Positions 43,989 to 52,555 of a stretch of 64,000 bases of DNA are shown in pieces. The DNA lies in contig JAZKUF010000001.1 in NCBI GenBank assembly GCA_036625225.1, forward strand, positions 1,612,001 through 1,676,000, given 5' to 3'. Source of the stretch: Accumulibacter jenkinsii (GTDB lineage: Bacteria > Pseudomonadota > Gammaproteobacteria > Burkholderiales > Rhodocyclaceae). The position numbers were made by a program, and so were the translations under genes. Under the pieces are notes generated by a model, which saw only the letters and a program-made list of their open reading frames with translations, was not told the DNA's origin and made no database searches. The stretch's first letter is position 1. Each line of letters starts with the position of its first letter.

Positions 43989-46675
43989 GAGAGCAGCGCG
44001 TCAATCGCGTCCCAGCCCTTCTCACGGACCATCACGAAGCGACAGCGTCCTTCGGAAAGCGCGGCCCATAGCCCGCCGATCAGACGATCATCCTCGGCAG
44101 CCGCCCAGCGGTCAGCGCCCTTGTATTCGATGGCCAGCACCCCTTCGTCTGGCAGTTGACAGACGAAGTCCGGGTAGAAGCGGCCATCCGCTTTCTGCAG
44201 AAAAAAGGAGCAGCCCTCGCGCCGCACCAGATTACGAACCCAGAACTGGAAGCGCCCTTTCTGCGCCTGCGTATCGAGCCAGCAGGCACAGGCGAACTCC
44301 TCGGCACTATCGAAATCACCGATCCGACCGTAGTAGTGCTTGCGAAATTCGAAGTGGCCGAAACGACCGTCATAGTCGCGGCTGGGGGCGTAGGCCTGCG
44401 GATGGAAGTCGAAGACGCAACCCGGGCTGACCGCCACGCGGGACGCGACATCGTCCGCAAACAGGGCCTGCTGGAAGGCCTTGCCGACGGCCTGCCGGCG
44501 CAAGGCCCGGATGCGCGCCTCGATCAGATTGCGGATCATGAACTTCTGCAGATTGGCTCGCGCGAGCGGAAACCGCTCGCGAGCGAGCAGTTCGCTCAGC
44601 CACGCGCTGACAAAAGCCTGCTTGCTGCCATGGGTCAGCGACGGATCGGGCAGGTTGCGACACAACCAGGTCGCCAGTCGCAGCACGCTCCAGTGCTCGG
44701 GCTGGTAGGCCAGGTCCAGATCGCGCTGCAACTCGGGCAGAAAGCGCGAAACCACGCGGCCCGAACCCGTATCGATATCGATCTCGCCCCCCTCCGACAC
44801 TTTCAGGCCCGCATTCAGGGCGTAAACATCATCGAGGCTGGGCGCCGCAGCGTAGCAAGAAAGCTCCCACGGGTACTCGAGCAATTCCGGGTCATCGAAA
44901 AGCTGCAGCGCGCCTTGCACCCGCCAGGCGAGTTGCGGCACCTGGAAGCGCTCACCCAGCTCGGCAGGAGTCTGGAAAAACTCGATGGCGCTCGTGCGGC
45001 TGGCTTCGGCGGCCTGCGCAATGGCCGAGACGGCAGCTTCGGACGTGACCGATGCCTTCAACACCTCACCCTCGTCTTCCGTCAGGGGGGCGCTGATGGT
45101 GAGCGTATTCAGACGGACATCCCAGCTCAGCTTGTTCCGGATGGGTTTCGGCAGACCCCTGAGATCCGGCTTTTCAGGCAGCGCGATGGTCACCGGCCGA
45201 ACGAAGACCCGCCCGGCGTGGCCGTCAAGATCGAGCCTCGCCTGTTCGCTCAGCGCTGCGGTGACGAACTCGCTCACCTCCCGCCGCTCGAAGCCGGCGC
45301 CCGCCACCAGGCGCTCGCGCAATGCATTCGCAGTCTCGGCGAAGTTGCGCGACACCACGAAGGCATACGACTGGTTGAGCAGGCGGCTTGACCGATGGCT
45401 GGCGCCGGGCTGCCGCAGCACGCGGCCGAGGAGCTGTTCGACCGCCGTCGCCGAATGCAGCGACGCCATGCTGACCAGAATGTAGGCGAACGGGCAATCC
45501 CAGCCCTCGGCGAGCGCCTTCTGGGTAATGATGAACTTCACCGGACACGCCGGATCGGCAACGCCCAGCCGGTAGTCGGCGTCGATCTTCTCCAGCCCTT
45601 TCTCCTCGCCGGTGGCGACGACGATTTCCTCGGCCGGAATGTGATGATTCGCGATCAGCTCGGCGCGCACCCGATCGGCATCGAGCGTTTCGATGCCCGC
45701 ACGGCGCGGCTCGGCCTGGATCAGCACCAGCGGGCGCAGGTAGGCCGCGCCGGTGCGGCGCTCCTGATCGGCAAGCTGGTACAGCGCCTCGCGGCGACCG
45801 ATCGCATCGGCCAGGCACTGCTGCCAGTTGGGCTCGGTTTCCAGCACCACCGGCAGCTTGATCATTTCCTCGGCCTTCAGTTCGGCGGCCGACACGCTGT
45901 GCAGGACGTTCGACGGCGTCCGTTCGAGATCGGGTGTCGCCGTCAGCTCCATCACGCCGGCGGGACGGAAGCGGGCCAGCATGTCGAAAGCCAGTTCGGT
46001 GCGGCTGTTGTGCGCCTCATCGACGATCACGAAAGGCCGGCGCAGGCGCAGCACATTGGCCAGCGAATACGGCCTCACCTGTTCATTTTCCTCGCCGTCG
46101 CCAAGCAGCGCGTTGCGCTGCGCCGCAGCGAGGTTCTCGAAGTGATGCATCAGCGCGCCGCTGGACTGGTACACCTTGCGGCACTCTTCATCCTCGACCT
46201 GAAAGGCCTGCCGCGTGGCGACGATGACCAAGGTTGAGGTATCCATCGTCGCCCGCGTGACGCTCCTGGCCTCTTCGAGATCCATCACCGTGACCGGCCC
46301 GGCTTCGCGCAAGGCCACGTGGTAGGGATGTTGGCGATCCCCCAGGGCGCGCAGCGTCTGTTCGCGGATCGGTTTGCTCGGCACCAGCCACAGGATGACG
46401 CTGTGCTCGCAGTGCAGCAGCTCGCGGTTGACCAGCGCCACGCTTTTCGCCGCCAGCCAGGTCTTGCCGCCGCCGGTGGGCACGCGCAGACAGAAATACG
46501 GCATGTCGGAAGGAAAGCACGCCAGCGGGTTGTACGCCAGTCCCCGACCCCAGAGCTGTTCGGTCGTCGCAGTGAAGGCCTGCGACGGCGATCGCTGTTC
46601 GTGGCAGGACTCGAAATACGCCGTGATGCTTTCGAGGACCTGCGACTGGTAGGTTTTTGGAGCGAAGCCGGTCAT
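43985..46675 (-). CDS. Type III restriction-modification system, Res subunit
   Basis: An 896-residue DEAD/DEAH-type translocase/nuclease. Walker A VPTGGGKT is at residues 65-72, VDEAHNS (DEAH at 219-222), the motif VI region EQLLGRVLRQPGASHR near 430, and the C-terminal PD-ExK-like nuclease signature FYPDFVCQ with AIEYKGADRW near residue 860. With the Mod protein it would cut DNA having two oppositely placed unmethylated sites. ATG at 46675 is chosen; it overlaps the end of the frameshifted PIN gene by 4 bases, and its own stop overlaps jetA. Confidence 0.9.
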   Translation of the reverse strand: MTGFAPKTYQSQVLESITAYFESCHEQRSPSQAFTATTEQLWGRGLAYNPLACFPSDMPYFCLRVPTGGGKTWLAAKSVALVNRELLHCEHSVILWLVPSKPIREQTLRALGDRQHPYHVALREAGPVTVMDLEEARSVTRATMDTSTLVIVATRQAFQVEDEECRKVYQSSGALMHHFENLAAAQRNALLGDGEENEQVRPYSLANVLRLRRPFVIVDEAHNSRTELAFDMLARFRPAGVMELTATPDLERTPSNVLHSVSAAELKAEEMIKLPVVLETEPNWQQCLADAIGRREALYQLADQERRTGAAYLRPLVLIQAEPRRAGIETLDADRVRAELIANHHIPAEEIVVATGEEKGLEKIDADYRLGVADPACPVKFIITQKALAEGWDCPFAYILVSMASLHSATAVEQLLGRVLRQPGASHRSSRLLNQSYAFVVSRNFAETANALRERLVAGAGFERREVSEFVTAALSEQARLDLDGHAGRVFVRPVTIALPEKPDLRGLPKPIRNKLSWDVRLNTLTISAPLTEDEGEVLKASVTSEAAVSAIAQAAEASRTSAIEFFQTPAELGERFQVPQLAWRVQGALQLFDDPELLEYPWELSCYAAAPSLDDVYALNAGLKVSEGGEIDIDTGSGRVVSRFLPELQRDLDLAYQPEHWSVLRLATWLCRNLPDPSLTHGSKQAFVSAWLSELLARERFPLARANLQKFMIRNLIEARIRALRRQAVGKAFQQALFADDVASRVAVSPGCVFDFHPQAYAPSRDYDGRFGHFEFRKHYYGRIGDFDSAEEFACACWLDTQAQKGRFQFWVRNLVRREGCSFFLQKADGRFYPDFVCQLPDEGVLAIEYKGADRWAAAEDDRLIGGLWAALSEGRCRFVMVREKGWDAIDALLS

Positions 46676-47078
46676 CCTGGGTCCTGCCAGTTCTCGATGG
46701 ACAAGCCGGGCACTCGCGAAAACTCCGAGACATTGCGCGTCACGACCCACAGGCCTCCCGCCCGGGCAATCGCGGCAATTTGAAGGTCGTAGGGGCCGAT
46801 CGGCCGCCCCTCGCGCGCCAGCAGCGCACGAATATCGCCGCAGTGTTCGACGGCGCGATCATCGAACGGGAGGCTCGGGATGTGGAGAACCAGATCCCTG
46901 AGACGCGCCTGATGCTCGGCAATGCGCTGGCTTTGCAAGCGCCAAACCACAACTCCGCCCACACCGGCGAGCACAGATAAAGCGCATCGATTCCCGCCCG
47001 GGCCACACCGGCCGCGATTGCCGGATGTCCCTTCAGCAAGCCAATCCAGGCGTTCGTGTCGAGCAGAAAGCCGCTCAT
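46672..47078 (-). pseudogene. Frameshifted PIN-domain toxin (VapC-like) inside the restriction operon
   Basis: One frame from ATG at 47078 gives MSGFLLDTNAWIGLLKGHPA and AELWFGACK; after an A-run (TTT on the plus strand at 46932-46934) the homology continues in another frame with SQRIAEHQARLRDLV, GPYDLQIAAIARAGGLWVVTRN and FSRVPGLSIENW. Adding one base to the A-run restores a normal PIN protein of about 135 residues with all acidic residues. Unless this is a sequencing error or a programmed frameshift, the toxin is dead while its antitoxin is intact. Confidence 0.85.
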
Positions 47079-47314
47079 TCGAGCGGCTCCCTCGGCGCAT
47101 CGCCTGGGAGATCGGCATCATCGATTTCGTCCGCAAAATCTTCGCCGAGACAACCGGCAAAGCGCTCGATGAACGCGCTCGTTGTCAAACAGGGAGCAGC
47201 CATCGCTTCAATGTGGTAGCGTTTTTCCAGATAGGCAATGAAGTCGAGCGCTTCCCGCTGCAAGTGCACCGGCAGCACACGCACGTGAGCATCAATGGCG
47301 TCAGGCAGATTCAT
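47075..47314 (-). CDS. Antitoxin paired with the frameshifted PIN toxin
   Basis: A 79-residue acidic protein; the LPVHLQREALDFIAYLEKRY stretch resembles DUF2281/VapB-type antitoxins. Its stop overlaps the toxin start by 4 bases (ATGA). It starts 17 bases after mod. A toxin-antitoxin pair placed between mod and res would help hold the restriction operon in the genome, now only partly since the toxin frame is broken. Confidence 0.75.
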   Translation of the reverse strand: MNLPDAIDAHVRVLPVHLQREALDFIAYLEKRYHIEAMAAPCLTTSAFIERFAGCLGEDFADEIDDADLPGDAPREPLE

Positions 47315-47331
47315 GTCTTCACTCCCGTCAT

Positions 47332-48924
47332 CTACACGTCCAACGCGTAAGGGGTTTGCCGAAAGCTGATTCCCTCGCGCGTGGCACGGGCGCCCAGGCG
47401 GTTGGCAGCAGCGTAAATCACCTTCGGTCCATCGAACTTCGGCAGCACATCGAAGACCGCGCCAGTCAGCACGTTGCCGCCGCCAACCGACCGGTCCCCG
47501 AGAATACCGTTATACAGCAGATAGATCGCCCGGCCCTCGTACTCGCCGAGCAAGGGTGAATCGGCCTGACCAGCGTAGCCGGTGCCGGTCTCGGCCAACC
47601 AGACGAACTCGGCCAGTTGCGCGAAGGTCACGTCCGGGCGGATCTGGCCTTCGGCGGTGAACAAGGGGTCAGCGGACAGGCGGCAGAACTGGAAGCCGCT
47701 GCCGAGGCCGTCGACCGCTTGTCCCTTGGCGGTCGTGTAACCGGTGGAGACACGCCTGACGCGCTCGGCAGTCACCGTGCGCGCAATGCCCTCGTCCATC
47801 TCGACCAGAATGAAGCGGCGGCTGCCGCCGTCTTCGGCGTTCTGTTTCAGGACCGCGTGCCCGGTGGTGCCGGAGCCGGCGAAGGAGTCAAGGATCAAGG
47901 AATCCTTGTCGGTGGCGATTTGCAGGATACGCTGGATCAGGCGAGTGGGTTTCGGGGTATCGAAGGCTGTTTGCGTACCAAGCAGCGACTGAATTTCCTT
48001 ACGTGCTTCGTCCGTGTGACCCACTTCTTCGTGGGGCCACCAGGTCCAGGGGACAAAGCCTTCAACGTCTGCCAGGTAGCGAATGATTCGCGGAACGCCA
48101 TTTCCATCCTTCGCGAAGTAGATACGCCCTTGTGCCTTCAGCTTCAGATACTCGCTTTCTACGGTAGACCAGCAGCGCCCTTCCGGTGGCCTGTGAACGT
48201 TCCCATTCGGCGCGACAATTTCGTACATCTGATTTGGTCGGTAACCCTGTGCCGTCATCGAAATTGACTGCCAGCGCCCCTTTGGATCGTTGTTCGGGTT
48301 CTTGTAGACGGCAGCCTGCTCGTCGTCGATGGGCACACGATTACGCGTCGCTTGAAAGCGATCAGGATTCATGGCGTACAGCAGAACGTATTCGTGAACA
48401 TCGCCAATTGCACCCCGATTTTCGCGCGAATAGCGTTTCTGCCAAACATTGCAGGCAACGAAACGCTGACGGCCAAACACCTCGTCCATCAAGCAGCGAA
48501 GATATGAAATCTCCGAGTCATCCATTGAAATCCAGATCGCCCCGTCCTCGCGCAGGAACTGGCGCAGCAACACCAGCCGCGGATACATCATGCACAGCCA
48601 GCGATCGTGACGATCCAGCGTCTCGCCCTCCTTGCCGACGACCTCGCCCAGCCAGCGGCGAATCTCGGGGCTATTGACGTTGTCGTTGTAGACCCAGCCT
48701 TCATTGCCGGTGTTGTACGGCGGGTCGATGTAGATGCACTTGACCTGCCCGGCATAGCGCGGCAGCAGCGCCTTGAGCGCGTGCAGGTTGTCCCCCTGCA
48801 CGATCAGGTTGCCGCTGTCGCTGGCGCCACAGGCCAGCTCCGGCACCGGTTCAAGCAGACGGAAGGGCACGTCCCGATGATGCCTGACGACGGCATCCTT
48901 ACCGATCCAGTTGAGCGTTGGCAA
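47332..48924 (-). CDS. Type III DNA adenine methyltransferase, Mod subunit
   Basis: A 530-residue N6-adenine methyltransferase that would protect the recognition site and supply target specificity to Res. Motif IV YIDPPYNTGNEG has DPPY at residues 67-70 and the SAM motif SFAGSGTTGHAVLKQN lies near residue 345; this order (catalytic before SAM motif) is the beta class typical of type III Mod. The variable region between them should define the target site. The start codon is TTG at 48924 (MPTLNWIGKDAV), 4 bases after the aminotransferase stop, so the operon may be transcribed from upstream. Confidence 0.92.
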   Translation of the reverse strand: MPTLNWIGKDAVVRHHRDVPFRLLEPVPELACGASDSGNLIVQGDNLHALKALLPRYAGQVKCIYIDPPYNTGNEGWVYNDNVNSPEIRRWLGEVVGKEGETLDRHDRWLCMMYPRLVLLRQFLREDGAIWISMDDSEISYLRCLMDEVFGRQRFVACNVWQKRYSRENRGAIGDVHEYVLLYAMNPDRFQATRNRVPIDDEQAAVYKNPNNDPKGRWQSISMTAQGYRPNQMYEIVAPNGNVHRPPEGRCWSTVESEYLKLKAQGRIYFAKDGNGVPRIIRYLADVEGFVPWTWWPHEEVGHTDEARKEIQSLLGTQTAFDTPKPTRLIQRILQIATDKDSLILDSFAGSGTTGHAVLKQNAEDGGSRRFILVEMDEGIARTVTAERVRRVSTGYTTAKGQAVDGLGSGFQFCRLSADPLFTAEGQIRPDVTFAQLAEFVWLAETGTGYAGQADSPLLGEYEGRAIYLLYNGILGDRSVGGGNVLTGAVFDVLPKFDGPKVIYAAANRLGARATREGISFRQTPYALDV

Positions 48925-48928
48925 GATC

Positions 48929-50083
48929 TCAGGCCCCGGCAGGTGGCGGGTTCAGGCGACTCAGCTCATCGAGCGCATCGGCGAGCGTGCTCACCGTGCG
49001 GTCGGGGTTGTGGAGTTTTTCGAGCCCGAACAGGCCGACGCGGAAAGTGCCGAAATCGTCCGGCTCGTCGCACTGCAGCGGCACGCCGGCCGCCGTCTGG
49101 ACGCCAATGGCGCCGAATTTCTTCCCGGACTGGATGTCGGGATCGTCGCTGTAGCTGACGACCACTCCCGGCGCCTGGAAACCCTCGGCGGCGACGCTCC
49201 TGAAACCCTTGCCGGTGAGCAGGGCGCGCACGCGCAGGCCGACCTCCAGCTGCTCCTGGCGAACGCGCTCGAAACCGTAGTTTTCGGTTTCGCGCATGAC
49301 GTCGCGCAGCGCCGCGAGGGCGTCGGTCGGCATCGTCGCGTGGTAGGCGTGGCCGCCGTTTTCGAAGGCCGCCATGATCTGCATCCACTTCCTGAGGTCG
49401 CAGGCGAAACTGCTGCTGGTGGTGTCGTCGATCCGCGCCCGCGCGCGCGCGCCGAGCACGACCAGCGCGCAGCACGGCAGGCCGCTCCAGCCTTTCTGTG
49501 GTGCGCTGATCAGCACATCGACGTCGTTGGCGACCATGTCGACCCAGACCGCGCCGGACGCGACGCAATCGAGGACGAAAAGGCCATTGACCGCGCGCAC
49601 CGCCTGGCCGATGGCCTGCAGGTAGTCGTTCGGCAGGATGATGCCGGAAGCGGTCTCGACGTGCGGCGCGAAGACGATGTCGGGTTTCTCGGCGTGAATG
49701 CGCTCGACGACCTCATCGATCGGCGGCGGCACGAACGGCGCCTGCCGTTCCTCGCCGAGCCGGCTCGCCTTCATGACGATGGTGGCGGCCGGAATTCGCC
49801 CCATGTCGAGGATCTGCGTCCAGCGAAAACTGAACCAGCCGGTGCGGATGATCAGACACTTCCGGTCGGTGGCGAACTGGCGGGCGACGGCTTCCATGCC
49901 GAAGGTGCCGCTGCCCGGAACGACGATCGCCGTTTTGCCGTTGTAGACCGCCTTGAGAATCCGTGCGATGTCCTTCATCACGCCCTGGAAGCGCTGCGAC
50001 ATGTGGTTCAGGGAGCGGTCGGTATAGACCACCGAATATTCGAGCAGGCCATCGGGATCGGGTTGGGGCAGCAATGCAGGCAC
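48929..50083 (-). CDS. Class V aminotransferase, alanine/serine-glyoxylate type
   Basis: A 384-residue PLP enzyme of fold type I, class V. It has VVPGSGTFGMEAVARQF near residue 65, FAPHVETASGIILP near 155, FVLDCVASGAVWVD and the PLP Lys in SAPQKGWSGLPCC near residue 208. Family members transfer amino groups between alanine or serine and glyoxylate. The frame is open far upstream, but GTG at 50083 has GGAG 6 bases before it and opens MPALLPQPDPDGLLEYSVVY, the usual N-terminus. Substrate assignment is tentative. The mod gene follows after only 4 bases, so the restriction operon was probably inserted just downstream. Confidence 0.85.
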   Translation of the reverse strand: MPALLPQPDPDGLLEYSVVYTDRSLNHMSQRFQGVMKDIARILKAVYNGKTAIVVPGSGTFGMEAVARQFATDRKCLIIRTGWFSFRWTQILDMGRIPAATIVMKASRLGEERQAPFVPPPIDEVVERIHAEKPDIVFAPHVETASGIILPNDYLQAIGQAVRAVNGLFVLDCVASGAVWVDMVANDVDVLISAPQKGWSGLPCCALVVLGARARARIDDTTSSSFACDLRKWMQIMAAFENGGHAYHATMPTDALAALRDVMRETENYGFERVRQEQLEVGLRVRALLTGKGFRSVAAEGFQAPGVVVSYSDDPDIQSGKKFGAIGVQTAAGVPLQCDEPDDFGTFRVGLFGLEKLHNPDRTVSTLADALDELSRLNPPPAGA

Positions 50084-50309
50084 GATTGTCTCCAGAGGGT
50101 TGAGTAAGGGCGTTGCTTGTAGCCGACGAAGGACGGGCAGCATAACGCCAAGACCGCACCCCGCGCTAGTCGGCCGCAAGCGGAGCGGCCGATTGGTTGG
50201 CCGCCGTCGCGCGAATCTGCAATCCTCACCCGCAAGCTTGTTATCCTGACGGCTGCAAGCTTCACCTTCACCTTCAACCTCGACCCCAACCACGGAACGG
50301 AACCCTGCC

Positions 50310-51293
50310 ATGGCCGGAGCCAGTCTGCTTGCCCTGCTCGACGACATCGCGTCGGTCCTCGACGACGTCGCACTGATGACCAAGGTGGCCGCCAAGAAAA
50401 CCGCCGGCGTCCTCGGCGACGACCTCGCACTCAACGCGCAACGGGTGTCCGGGGTGCGTGCCGAGCGCGAGCTGCCGGTGGTCTGGGCAGTCGCCGTCGG
50501 TTCACTGAAGAACAAGCTGATCCTCGTGCCGGCGGCGCTGGCGATCAGCCGCTTCATGCCCTGGCTGGTGATGCCGCTGTTGATGGTCGGCGGCCTTTAC
50601 CTGTGTTTCGAGGGGGTCGAGAAGCTGGTCCACTACTGGCAGCAACGAGGCGGCGACGAAGGCCACCAAGGCCACGAAGCACGACACGCCGCCCAGCTGG
50701 CCACCGCGCTGAGCGACGAAACGGTCGACCTCAGGGCGCTGGAAGCCGACAAGATCAAGGGGGCGATCCGCACCGACTTCGTTCTCTCGGCCGAAATCGT
50801 CGTCATCGCGCTCGGCACCGTCGCCGATCAGCCCTTCACCGCGCAGGTCGCGGTGCTCTCGGGGATCGGTCTCCTGATGACCGTCGGCGTCTATGGCGTC
50901 GTCGCCGGAATTGTCAAGATCGACGATCTCGGGCTCCACCTGCTGACCCGAAGCAGCGCCCTCGCACGAACGGTCGGCAAGGGTCTGTTGCTCGCCGCGC
51001 CACTGCTGATGAAGGTGCTGACGGTGATCGGCACGGCGGCGATGTTCATGGTCGGCGGCGGCATCCTGACGCACGGCATCCCGCCGCTGCATCATCTGAT
51101 CGAACACGTCGCCGGACTGACGGCGGTCATCGCCCGCGTCGGCGGCGCCCTCCAGGTGCTCGTTTCGCTGCTGCTCGACGTGCTCACCGGCCTCGTCGGC
51201 GGCAGCTTGACGCTCCTCGGCGTCCGGGCCTATGCTGCTGCAGGTGCGGCTCTGAGAAAACCCACGAAAACGCCGCCACCCGATAGCGACTGA
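50310..51293 (+). CDS. DUF808 family (YedI-like) inner membrane protein
   Basis: A 327-residue membrane protein beginning MAGASLLALLDDIASVLDDVALMTKVAAKKTAGV, the DUF808 signature, with about six hydrophobic segments. Between residues 110 and 130 it carries a His/Glu-rich stretch (GDEGHQGHEARHAAQL) that could bind metal. Function unknown. Upstream 226 bases separate it divergently from the aminotransferase. Confidence 0.88.
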   Translation: MAGASLLALLDDIASVLDDVALMTKVAAKKTAGVLGDDLALNAQRVSGVRAERELPVVWAVAVGSLKNKLILVPAALAISRFMPWLVMPLLMVGGLYLCFEGVEKLVHYWQQRGGDEGHQGHEARHAAQLATALSDETVDLRALEADKIKGAIRTDFVLSAEIVVIALGTVADQPFTAQVAVLSGIGLLMTVGVYGVVAGIVKIDDLGLHLLTRSSALARTVGKGLLLAAPLLMKVLTVIGTAAMFMVGGGILTHGIPPLHHLIEHVAGLTAVIARVGGALQVLVSLLLDVLTGLVGGSLTLLGVRAYAAAGAALRKPTKTPPPDSD

Positions 51294-51407
51294 CCGCCCG
51301 CAGCGATGCCGGCGAACGAGGTTCTGGCAGCGGCGTCGCTGCCCAGGGAGTCTATCTCCCCCCGGCTGTTGCAGCCACATTCTGACGACTAACTGGAGGT
51401 GCCCGTC

Positions 51408-51587
51408 ATGTCCATCGTTAAACGCCTGATCGTGCCATTCACCCTGTTTGGCGCAACTGCCCTGGCGCTGCTCGCACGCAAGGTGTGGCAGCGTCGCGAG
51501 GAAGAAAAGCAGCTGGAACAGGTCAAGCTGCAGGTCTGGGACGACGAGGGAGGCACGCCCCCGTCCGGCGGCGGATCCCCGTCCTGA
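51408..51587 (+). CDS. Small single-pass membrane protein, 59 residues
   Basis: Starts ATG at 51408 with CTGGAGGTG about 8 bases upstream. The product has one hydrophobic segment (residues 3-21), then a basic/charged helix (RKVWQRREEEKQLEQVKLQ) and a Gly/Pro/Ser tail. No named family. It precedes the BrkB-type gene by 18 bases and is probably cotranscribed. Confidence 0.6.
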   Translation: MSIVKRLIVPFTLFGATALALLARKVWQRREEEKQLEQVKLQVWDDEGGTPPSGGGSPS

Positions 51588-51605
51588 GCAGGGCGCCCGG
51601 CCCCG

Positions 51606-52517
51606 ATGATCACCCGACCCCATCCTTTCGCCTGGATCCAGGCGCTGCCCGAGTGGCTGAAGCACTTCGGTCGCGTTCTGATCGAGTCGATCAAGGCCTG
51701 GATCGATCATCGGGGCGCCAGCAAGGGCGCCGCGCTCGCCTTTTATACCCTGTTCTCGCTGACCCCGATTCTCGTCCTGGCGATCGCGGTCGCCGGTTAC
51801 TTCTTCGGCGAGGACGCCGCGCGCGGCGAGATCATGGCCCAGATCCAGGGCTTGACCGGGCCGAATGCAGCCCAGGCGATCCAGGCACTGCTGGCCGCGT
51901 CGCGTGACCCGGACTCCGGCAGGCTCGCCACCCTGATCGCCAGCGGCCTGCTGCTGATCGCCGCAACCACCGTCTTCGCCGAACTGAAAGTCAGCCTGGA
52001 CGAGTTGTGGGGCATCGACGAAACCGCCCAGTCTGCGCTGGCCGAACTGATCCGCACCCGGCTGTTGTCGGTCGGCCTGATCCTCGTCCTCGCCCTGCTG
52101 CTGATGGCGTTGCTGCTGGTCAACGGAGCCCTGGCGGTCATCGAAGGTCAGGCGGTCAAGCTCTTTGCCGGTTCCACCGCGGTGTTTGCCATGCTATCAT
52201 CAGTGGTATCGTTCTGCATCATCGTTACCCTTTTTGCGGTCATCTACAAGACGCTGCCGGAAGCGCCTCTCTCCTGGGGCGATGTCTGGATCGGCGCAGT
52301 CTTCACCGCCGGCCTGTTCACCCTCGGAAAGTTCGCGATCGGCCTCTACCTCGGCAAGAGCGGCATCGCATCGAGTTTTGGCGCGGCCGGATCCCTGATC
52401 GCGGTGTTGCTCTGGGTCTATTACTCGGCGCAGATTTTTTTTCTCGGTGCCGAATTCACCCGGCAGTACGCGCTGCGCTTCGGCAGCCTCCAGGCGCAGG
52501 GGAAGCGCCTGAACTAG
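51606..52517 (+). CDS. YihY/BrkB family membrane protein
   Basis: A 303-residue protein with six predicted membrane helices. The family marks are DHRGASKGAALAFYTLFSLTPILVL near residue 40 and the C-terminal GAAGSLIAVLLWVYYSAQIFFLGAEFT. Despite the historical name of ribonuclease BN for relatives, these are membrane proteins of unclear, possibly transport, function. Short C-terminal cytoplasmic tail. Confidence 0.9.
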   Translation: MITRPHPFAWIQALPEWLKHFGRVLIESIKAWIDHRGASKGAALAFYTLFSLTPILVLAIAVAGYFFGEDAARGEIMAQIQGLTGPNAAQAIQALLAASRDPDSGRLATLIASGLLLIAATTVFAELKVSLDELWGIDETAQSALAELIRTRLLSVGLILVLALLLMALLLVNGALAVIEGQAVKLFAGSTAVFAMLSSVVSFCIIVTLFAVIYKTLPEAPLSWGDVWIGAVFTAGLFTLGKFAIGLYLGKSGIASSFGAAGSLIAVLLWVYYSAQIFFLGAEFTRQYALRFGSLQAQGKRLN

Positions 52518-52555
52518 ATTATGGATGCCGTGTCACAGGGAGTCTCTACCCGCCA

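Noticed and set aside
42759..44159. 466-codon plus-strand frame across jetA
   Set aside because: Antisense shadow; jetA has clear family sequence and operon overlaps.
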